A program made the position numbers and the translations under genes. A stretch of 10,368 nucleotides of DNA, from assembly GCA_964575975.1 (NCBI GenBank), contig CAZNTU010000199.1:1-10368 (forward strand), read 5' to 3'. The stretch is from G963674505 sp964575975 (GTDB taxonomy: Bacteria; Desulfobacterota; Desulfobacteria; Desulfobacterales; SKZT01). Of the stretch, positions 5,471 to 10,368 are shown one piece after another; position 1 is the stretch's first letter; each line of letters begins with the position of its first letter. Below the pieces are notes generated by a model, which worked only from the letters and a program-made list of their open reading frames with translations, was not told where the DNA came from and did not search any database.

Positions 5471-7672
5471 ATGGAACGGACGGACGAGATTTCCCCGCTT
5501 TTTCAGACAATTCTGACAATAACGGCGGTCTTCGCGGCGCTGGTCCTTGTTCCCCGATCCTTCCTGGCCGGTTTTTTCCCGGTCTTGCCGTACCCCGGTC
5601 CTTTCGAGGGGGGGGTGCTGGACCGGGACACGGGTCAACCGATCCCGGAAGCGCGAATAATGTGCCACTGGTCCTGCGCCGACCTGCCGATTCCTCATGC
5701 CCCGGGGGAATTTCATATTTACGCGGATACCGTCTCGGACGCGGCCGGAACCTACCGGATTGACAAGACCATCCGTCGCGGCGGGTTCAGCGGGTGTTCG
5801 TTTTCCATCTCCTGCAAGGCCAAGGGGTATATCGAAATCGTGGAGATCGGCGATCCCGAAGGACTGGAACTGCCTCCGTCCACCCAGGCCTGGCCGTTCG
5901 TGGAAACCCGAACGCGGAGAACCATCCCCGCGCCTCTCGATTTCGTCATGAAACCGGCGCTTCCGGTCCTTTTGCAGGCGCTGGAATCGGAAAACGACTT
6001 TTACCGCCAAGTTGCGGCGGAGGAGCTGGGACTCATTGGTTCGGCGGCGAAACCGGCCTTCCCGGCGCTTGTTTCGGCCGCTAAGGATCGAAGTCCGGAG
6101 GTCCGGCGCGAAGCCGTGGAAGCACTGGGATTGGTCGATCCCGGGGAACCGTCGGCGATCTCCGCCCTGGCCGAGGCATTGACCGATCCGGATGCGGAAA
6201 CCCGGGAGAGAAGCGTTAAAGCCCTTGCGCAAAGCGGCCCCGAAGCGTCGTCGGCCGTACCGGCACTAATAGCGGCCATGCGGGATGTGGAACCGATGGT
6301 GCGCCGCCGGGTTCCGGAGACCCTTGTCGCCGTCGGTCCCGGAGACCGTCGGGTCGTTCCGGCCTTGGTCGATGCATTGCGGGACACGGACCAGCGGACT
6401 CGCCAGGAGGCGGGCCGCGCCTTGGGTCTGACGATGGACGAAACCCTGCCGGATTTGTTCGAATTTCTATGCGCGGAAGATCCCGAGATTCGCAAAGCCC
6501 TGGCGCGGATACTGGCTTCCCGGAATCAGGGCGAAAAGCTCCTCGACGCGATTCGGGACGGGGACCCCTCAATGCGAACGGCCGCGATCGGACACTTGGG
6601 ATGCCTGGACCGGGAAAAACAGGAATTCGTCCCGACCCTGGTGGAATTGCTGGCGGACGAAGATCCCGGAACCAGCGACGCGGCGGCGGCGTCCCTCGCG
6701 GAAATCGGCGACCCTGCGCGGCCATATTTGCTGGAAGCGCTGAAAACCGAAGTTCCCCGGATGCACGCGGCCGTCGCGGAAGTGCTTTTTTCCCGAACCC
6801 CCCATTGCTCGAAGCCCGGCTCGACACCGGCGAAAGACCTGATCCAGGCCATTATGCGACGACCTCTGTCCGAGGCGGTTTCCCTGATTTGCCTCGGCGC
6901 GGACGTAAACGGAACGGGAGAGCGCGGATTCACCCCCCTCATGGCGGCCGCCGGACGCGAAAGGATAGAAATCCTCCACTTGCTCCTGGCCTGCGGAGCA
7001 CGAATCGACGCGGCGGACGAGCACGGAGTCACAGCGCTGATGCACGCGGCCCGGGCCGGAAATGAAAACTGCGCCCGGATTCTGCTGGATCGCGGCGTGA
7101 ATCCCGACCTCAGGGATATGTTCGACCAGACCGCCCTGGTGTATGCCGCCAGAAGCGGCTCGACCGGCTTGATGGAGATTCTGCTGAAGCGCGAAACGGA
7201 CGAGGAATCCCGGAACGGCGCCCTCTATCACGCCGCATCGGACGGGCGCACGGAATCTGTGGGGTTTCTTCTGGATCGCGGTGTCTCCTTGGAAGCGCGA
7301 AACAAGGAAGGGGATACTCCTTTAATGGCGGCCGCCCGGTTCGGCCAGACAATAACAGTAAAATTGCTTTTGGACTGCGGCGCGGAGGCGAACGCCCGAA
7401 ACCGCCATGGCTGGACCGCCCTGATGCTGGCTGCAGGAAGCGGTTCCGTCGAAACGTTACAACTGCTGATCGAAAGGGGAGCCGCAGTCGATGCCAAAAC
7501 CTTTTACGACGAAACCGCCCTTATGTTCGCGGCACGGGAAGGACACAGGGAAGCAGTAAAAAAACTGCTGAAAGCGGGTGCGGAGACAAAATCGCGGGAC
7601 CGGTCCGGTAAAACTGCCCGTGATATCGCCACATCCCACGATCATCCGGAGGTGGCGGAAATGTTGAGATAG
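5471..7672 (+). CDS. membrane-anchored or exported HEAT-repeat/ankyrin-repeat protein with N-terminal carboxypeptidase-regulatory-like domain
   Basis: The start at 5471 is chosen because GGAGAGG lies 6 nt upstream; a TTG at 5408 lacks a site. The product is 733 residues. A hydrophobic segment (about 11-40, core TILTITAVFAALVLV) is a signal anchor or uncleaved signal. Residues about 46-158 look like a carboxypeptidase-regulatory/Ig-like fold (GGVLDRDTGQPIPEARI, later DAAGTYRI) with Cys pairs 65/69 and 109/115, consistent with an extracytoplasmic site. Residues about 162-445 are HEAT repeats of the PBS-lyase type (ALPVLLQALESENDFYRQVA, EVRREAVEALG). Residues about 452-733 are eight to nine ankyrin repeats, several opening TALM or TPLM, with the typical LLLxxGAxxxAR turns. 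It is most likely a periplasmic protein-binding scaffold. The partner is unknown and no enzyme motif is visible. It begins 72 nt after the RecG-like fragment but appears intact. Confidence 0.9.
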   Translation: MERTDEISPLFQTILTITAVFAALVLVPRSFLAGFFPVLPYPGPFEGGVLDRDTGQPIPEARIMCHWSCADLPIPHAPGEFHIYADTVSDAAGTYRIDKTIRRGGFSGCSFSISCKAKGYIEIVEIGDPEGLELPPSTQAWPFVETRTRRTIPAPLDFVMKPALPVLLQALESENDFYRQVAAEELGLIGSAAKPAFPALVSAAKDRSPEVRREAVEALGLVDPGEPSAISALAEALTDPDAETRERSVKALAQSGPEASSAVPALIAAMRDVEPMVRRRVPETLVAVGPGDRRVVPALVDALRDTDQRTRQEAGRALGLTMDETLPDLFEFLCAEDPEIRKALARILASRNQGEKLLDAIRDGDPSMRTAAIGHLGCLDREKQEFVPTLVELLADEDPGTSDAAAASLAEIGDPARPYLLEALKTEVPRMHAAVAEVLFSRTPHCSKPGSTPAKDLIQAIMRRPLSEAVSLICLGADVNGTGERGFTPLMAAAGRERIEILHLLLACGARIDAADEHGVTALMHAARAGNENCARILLDRGVNPDLRDMFDQTALVYAARSGSTGLMEILLKRETDEESRNGALYHAASDGRTESVGFLLDRGVSLEARNKEGDTPLMAAARFGQTITVKLLLDCGAEANARNRHGWTALMLAAGSGSVETLQLLIERGAAVDAKTFYDETALMFAAREGHREAVKKLLKAGAETKSRDRSGKTARDIATSHDHPEVAEMLR

Positions 7673-7723
7673 GAGTTGGTTTCGCGCGAAGTTCCACGAA
7701 CGCTTCGCACGCATGCCCGAACG

Positions 7724-7750
7724 GTTCCCTTATCCTGTCCGAAGGGTAAC
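7724..7750. terminator. weak stem-loop between convergent genes
   Basis: GTTCCCTT (7724-7731) can pair with AAGGGTAAC (7742-7750) with one bulge around a 10-nt loop. It lies between the HEAT/ankyrin stop and the TerB-like stop. There is no U-run, so termination is uncertain. Confidence 0.22.
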
Positions 7751-7769
7751 GCCGCCTTTCATTTGTCAG

Positions 7770-8288
7770 TTACTTTTCCAAAGACTCCAAAATTTCGAAA
7801 AAGCATCGCTTCTCGGCCGCATTGAAGCGTTCGTTCCACTCGTAAGGATATTCGAGCACCGAAATGGAGGCGATATCCAGACAGACGGCCAGAAGAGAAT
7901 CCTTCAGCATTTGACAGCTTTCTTGGCATGACGAACTCAGCCGAACGGGATTCACAAGCGAACGCAGGGTTCGCATAAGATCGGTATTGGGCTTTTTGCT
8001 TAGAAACTGGGATACGAAGGCCCGTGCATGATTCAGCGTCAACATCTCGTAGCCGGCTATTTCATTGACATGCTCGACGTGCTCGACCAGATAGTTGTCG
8101 AGAATGTGGATCTCGCTGTCCTGAGCGTAACCGTCGGCCCAAATCATTTCGATCAAGGGGATGATATCGATCAGATATATATAAGGGCCTTCGATTCCGT
8201 AGCTTTTCAGTTCGTCCAGCGCCTGCTCCCTGGACATAATCGGCTTCCCGTCCATTTTCCACATGTTCTTATATTTAGGCGAAATCAT
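7770..8288 (-). CDS. TerB-like fold protein of unknown function
   Basis: The 172-residue soluble helical protein contains LIDIIPLIEMIWADGYAQDS followed by E, then ILDNYL. This matches the TerB/DjlA-type helical motif (an acidic ADG turn, a downstream Glu and hydrophobic helices). A second part, with LRSLVNPVRLSSS and LLAVCLDIASISV, is not assigned to any domain I know. TerB family proteins occur in tellurite-resistance and stress modules, but no other ter gene is nearby. The start at 8288 has no Shine-Dalgarno. The predicted promoter would leave a leader of only about 9 nt. The internal ATG at 8237 (Met18) has GGGAAG 7 nt upstream and may be the true start. It is convergent with the HEAT/ankyrin gene. 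Function is unknown. Confidence 0.7.
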   Translation of the reverse strand: MISPKYKNMWKMDGKPIMSREQALDELKSYGIEGPYIYLIDIIPLIEMIWADGYAQDSEIHILDNYLVEHVEHVNEIAGYEMLTLNHARAFVSQFLSKKPNTDLMRTLRSLVNPVRLSSSCQESCQMLKDSLLAVCLDIASISVLEYPYEWNERFNAAEKRCFFEILESLEK

Positions 8289-8728
8289 GAAAACATTGAA
8301 TTGATTTTATTAAAAACACGGCATCCGCGTCAACCTCTTTTTCCGCCGGAATCGGAATCGTCTTCGAAGACCTCCCCTAATTTCCCGCCCGCAAGGAACG
8401 AATCAAAAGAAACAAATTTGACCATTACACTTATATTTATGACAATAATGTTGTTTGCCGGGCTAAAAATTTGCGCCAACCCATTTGCAATGGAGAGGCC
8501 AACCTCCGGGTTTCGCAAGAGTTCCGACTGTCGGTTCCATCTTCGTGCGCCGCTCGGCACGGTATTTGCTCGATATTTTCCATAGGTACCGGTCGAAGGC
8601 TCCGGGCGCGGAAAGGGGGGAATCTTCTCGATCGATGAAAAACGCTCGGGCCTCTGATGATCCGAACGGACATTTGCCGGATTGAATACGAACGATAAAC
8701 GCAAACACGACCAGGAGAGTTCGTAAAA
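8289..8728. other. intergenic region between divergent TerB-like and outer-membrane protein genes
   Basis: This 440-bp stretch has no gene I can support. It holds the minus-strand promoter above. A possible plus-strand promoter, TTGACC (8418-8423), 17 nt, GACAAT (8441-8446), would give a long leader of about 275 nt for the outer-membrane gene. An AT-rich patch at 8400-8460 contrasts with the GC-rich remainder. No tRNA or other recognisable RNA was seen. Confidence 0.5.
8304..8333 (-). promoter_or_regulatory. candidate sigma70-type promoter for the TerB-like gene
   Basis: On the minus strand TTGACG (8333-8328) is 18 nt from TAAAAT (8309-8304), each 5 of 6 to consensus. This is the best promoter match in the window. 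The implied start of transcription is near 8297. Confidence 0.5.
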
Positions 8729-9481
8729 ATGAGACAGATCGTTATTTTGGCGGCATTGGCGGTGGCATTGGCAAGCGGTTCGGCATGGGGCGCGGACGTC
8801 ACGACGGCGCTCGAAATCAATTCCGCTTACGTATGGCGAGGCATCACCTTCAACGACGGCCTGGTGGCGCAGCCCAGCCTGGATGTTTCCCACAAGGGTT
8901 TCGGCATCAACGTTTGGGGCAACTACGACTTCGACGACTACGAGGACACTTTGGACGAGCAATCTTTTTCCGAAGTGGATCTCACGGCTTCCTATTCCTT
9001 TAAAATCAAGGAGGCGGACGTAAGCGTGGGGTTTATCGACTACCTGTTTCCCTCCACCGGGGCGGAGGACACCCTGGAACTCTTTCTGGGCTTCGGGATG
9101 GAGATTGTGGAAGGACTGTCCGCCGGATTGAACTTCTACTACGACGTCGACGAAGTGGACAGCTTTTACGCGGACTTGAACCTCGCCTGGTCCCTGGCTC
9201 TCAACGACGCGCTGACCTTGGAGCTGGGAGGCAAGGTGGGATTCGCGGGCGACGATTTCGCCGAATACTACAGTTCGGAGGCCACCGACGGAGGCTTCTA
9301 CGACGTCGGTCTCTCCGCGGGTCTGACGTACGCTTTGTCCGACGCTTTGAGTCTCGGCGCCAAAATCAGCTACACCGAGTCCCTGGACGAAGACGTCCTT
9401 CCCGACGCCAGCGTCGCCGACGGCGTTTACGGTCACGATACCGAGGTTTATGGCGGGGTGGGCATCTCCTACGCCTTTTAA
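8729..9481 (+). CDS. outer-membrane beta-barrel protein, Gcw_chp (TorF-like) family
   Basis: This is a 250-residue exported protein. A signal peptide (1 to about 21: MRQ, hydrophobic ILAALAVALAS, then SAWG before ADV) is followed by the family's opening pattern ALEINSAYVWRGITFNDG (compare sdYvfRGxxxtdg). Alternating hydrophobic strands separated by short acidic turns follow, and the protein ends in SYAF, a C-terminal aromatic suited to Bam-dependent insertion. The start at 8729 has AGGAGA 10 nt upstream. The loops are rich in Asp and Glu (for example DFDDYEDTLDE), more acidic than I expect of the family. The transported substrate, if any, is unknown. It appears monocistronic, with a strong hairpin 47 nt downstream of the stop. 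Confidence 0.85.
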   Translation: MRQIVILAALAVALASGSAWGADVTTALEINSAYVWRGITFNDGLVAQPSLDVSHKGFGINVWGNYDFDDYEDTLDEQSFSEVDLTASYSFKIKEADVSVGFIDYLFPSTGAEDTLELFLGFGMEIVEGLSAGLNFYYDVDEVDSFYADLNLAWSLALNDALTLELGGKVGFAGDDFAEYYSSEATDGGFYDVGLSAGLTYALSDALSLGAKISYTESLDEDVLPDASVADGVYGHDTEVYGGVGISYAF

Positions 9482-9528
9482 TTGCCAGGGAATCGAATCG
9501 GTCGAACGCGCCGATATGAAAAGTCCTT

Positions 9529-9573
9529 GCGATGCGGACGCCCGGTCTACCATCGGGCATTCGCCCGCATCGC
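9529..9573 (+). repeat. strong stem-loop downstream of the outer-membrane protein gene
   Basis: GCGATGCGG (9529-9537) pairs perfectly with CCGCATCGC (9565-9573), and the stem continues inward with CGCCCG against CGGGC. No T-run follows. It could be a 3'-end stabiliser, a REP-type hairpin or a factor-dependent terminator. Confidence 0.5.
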
Positions 9574-9698
9574 GGTCTCGATAGGCGGAGACGAACTTCC
9601 GCGACGCTTTTTTCCCGTCGAAATACAATGCCCGAAAAAAATGCGAGTCCCGGTCCATCGATCTCTTCCCAATACTTGTCGACATCGCATCGTCCGGA

Positions 9699-9719
9699 AT
9701 GTGCCGTTTGTCGGCACAT
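9699..9719 (+). promoter_or_regulatory. perfect 8-bp inverted repeat just upstream of the ORF at 9738
   Basis: ATGTGCCG-TTTGT-CGGCACAT ends 18 nt before the ATG at 9738 and 8 nt before its GGAGG. It is a possible operator or a 5' leader hairpin. A separate 8-bp palindrome, TGTCGACA, lies at 9677-9684. Confidence 0.45.
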
Positions 9720-9737
9720 GAAAAATCGGAGGAAGAT

Positions 9738-10007
9738 ATGGCTATCCGGACATGCTATACCAAAGCCGGAACACGCTTGGCTTCCTTGATGGAGGAGTTC
9801 GCCGAAAATAGAGAGGGGAATATTGATCGATTCGCCATCGGCCCGATGTCCATGCAGGGGATCTTCCTGGCGAGCCAGGATCCCCCTCAAGCCTTTTTTG
9901 GCCGCATCCCCCTGCTTTATCAGACGATTTTTGAAAAAGAACGTCGAAAAACCGGACAGATAGGAATCGCTGGGAGAGCTTTTTTCAAAGTCTTCGAGGA
10001 TATTTGA
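9738..10007 (+). CDS. small unrecognised ORF, possibly the remnant N-terminus of the following AAA ATPase
   Basis: The 89-codon frame has one of the strongest ribosome binding sites in the window (GGAGGAAG, GGAGG core 5 nt from the ATG). This is the main reason to believe it was once translated. Its first residues (MAIRTCYTKAGTR) resemble the RTFYTxGGT or RTFNTAGP openings of AAA-like ATPases with degenerate contexts, and an AAA remnant follows immediately. The rest of the ORF shows no motif I recognise, and no Walker A. It ends at TGA 10005-10007, overlapping by a few bases the frame in which the Walker B-like segment is read. It is either the corrupted start of that ATPase or an unrelated small protein. 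Confidence 0.4.
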   Translation: MAIRTCYTKAGTRLASLMEEFAENREGNIDRFAIGPMSMQGIFLASQDPPQAFFGRIPLLYQTIFEKERRKTGQIGIAGRAFFKVFEDI

Positions 10008-10368
10008 AAAGCCGCTGATTCTGTTCATTGACGAATTCGACAAGTTGCCTCCCTGATCATAGACCGGTTGGCCGGTCTTTTCATGGAAATGTATTTGGAC
10101 ACGGAAAATTTCGCCGTTCACGGATTGGTGTTCGTCGGCGTCCGCGCGATCCTGTCCGCGGAAAGCGAACGGGGCTCGCCGTTCAACGTCCAACGGTCGC
10201 TTCTCGCGCTCAATTTCGCCATGGAGGAGGTCGAAGACCTTTTCGGCCAATACCGAAAGGAGAGCGGGCAGGAGGTGGATGCGGAGGCATTGTCGAGGCG
10301 AAGAGTTTCGTCAGCCTGACAAGGATGGAATCGGCCAAAAGGCAGGCCGCCGGGTACGCTGCCCAGCT
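10003..10368 (+). pseudogene. frameshifted AAA-like ATPase remnant (continues past the window)
   Basis: Three consecutive reading frames each carry family-like sequence. The first (from 10003) reads FEKPLILFIDEFDKLP, a Walker B strand. It hits a stop after a 1-base deletion near 10045-10050. The second reads SLIIDRLAGLF, HGLVFVGVRAIL, GSPFNVQRSLLALNF and LFGQYRKESGQEV, typical of AAA-like ATPases of the AAA_35 group to about residue EV. Near 10290 the frame changes again, to VEAKSFVSLTRMESAKRQAA. That frame stays open to the window end and may belong to the C-terminal domain, with the segment between lost. No Walker A is found upstream. The gene is clearly nonfunctional as sequenced unless the indels are assembly errors. 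The exact subfamily is uncertain. Confidence 0.72.

Larger units (their letters stand above)
9482..9737. other. intergenic region with two stem-loops
   Basis: No gene is supported here. The notable contents are the hairpins at 9529-9573 and 9699-9719, the palindrome at 9677-9684, and a T6 run at 9608-9613 preceded by a weak 5-bp stem (GCGGA/TCCGC) that may act as a poor terminator. Confidence 0.45.

Noticed and set aside
5015..6232. 405-codon minus-strand open frame
   Set aside because: It is antisense to the RecG-like fragment and the HEAT-repeat gene, is rich in Arg, Gly and Pro, and has no domain motif.
8330..9685. 451-codon minus-strand open frame
   Set aside because: It is antisense to the outer-membrane protein gene, which has a signal peptide, ribosome binding site and family pattern. 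The antisense product looks like a mirror of acidic beta-strand codons.
10061..10078. Perfect stem-loop AGACCGG-TTGG-CCGGTCT followed by TTTC, like a terminator
   Set aside because: It lies inside the coding sequence of the AAA-like remnant (reading IDRLAGLF) and has only a very short T-run. It is probably coincidental to the codons.
9366..10250. 294-codon minus-strand open frame
   Set aside because: It overlaps both the end of the outer-membrane gene and the AAA-like remnant on the opposite strand. The plus-strand frames carry the recognisable motifs.

Overview
The window looks like a draft or metagenome-derived contig (it carries a 10-N gap at 3957-3966) from a moderately GC-rich Gram-negative bacterium. 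An outer-membrane beta-barrel gene with a signal peptide supports the Gram-negative call. The MntA-HepT and HicAB-type modules and the AAA and RecG-like ATPase debris recall Desulfobacterota-like genomes, but nothing here fixes the taxon. All gene calls were made by reading and comparison with remembered family motifs; no search was run.

Layout. (1) 1-3080, minus strand: two Clp/Hsp100-related genes in an apparent operon behind a promoter near 3176-3204. The first (3080-1998) has a Clp N-domain and a D1-type AAA+ domain whose ATPase motifs are all degenerate. The second (1925 to beyond position 1) has a Clp N-domain, one intact D2-type AAA+ domain and a C-terminal response-regulator receiver-like domain. 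It is open from its start to the window edge. Together they look like a Clp unfoldase split over two polypeptides, with a dead D1 on one and a live D2 plus signalling domain on the other. This is the most unusual system in the window. (2) 3253-4096, minus strand: a MntA-HepT toxin-antitoxin pair. The antitoxin active site is broken by the N gap and an apparent 1-base deletion. (3) 4155-4910: no convincing gene. This stretch holds nested inverted repeats: an outer 21-bp terminal pair about 720 bp apart, and an inner pair of roughly 80-bp arms carrying four ACCTTA and four TAAGGT hexamers. It may be a MITE-like or REP-like element. (4) 4966-5398, plus strand: a chain of gene fragments (hicA start, hicB start, RecG-like ATPase C-terminus). 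(5) 5471-7672, plus strand: a large membrane-anchored or exported protein with a carboxypeptidase-regulatory-like domain, HEAT repeats and about eight ankyrin repeats. (6) 7770-8288, minus strand: a TerB-like small protein. (7) 8729-9481, plus strand: a Gcw_chp-type outer-membrane protein. (8) 9738-10368, plus strand: a small ORF with a strong ribosome binding site, running into a frameshifted AAA-type ATPase remnant that leaves the window.

Taken together, the centre and right end look like an accessory region with toxin-antitoxin genes, a candidate repeat element and decayed genes, next to a better preserved and little-described Clp-like operon.
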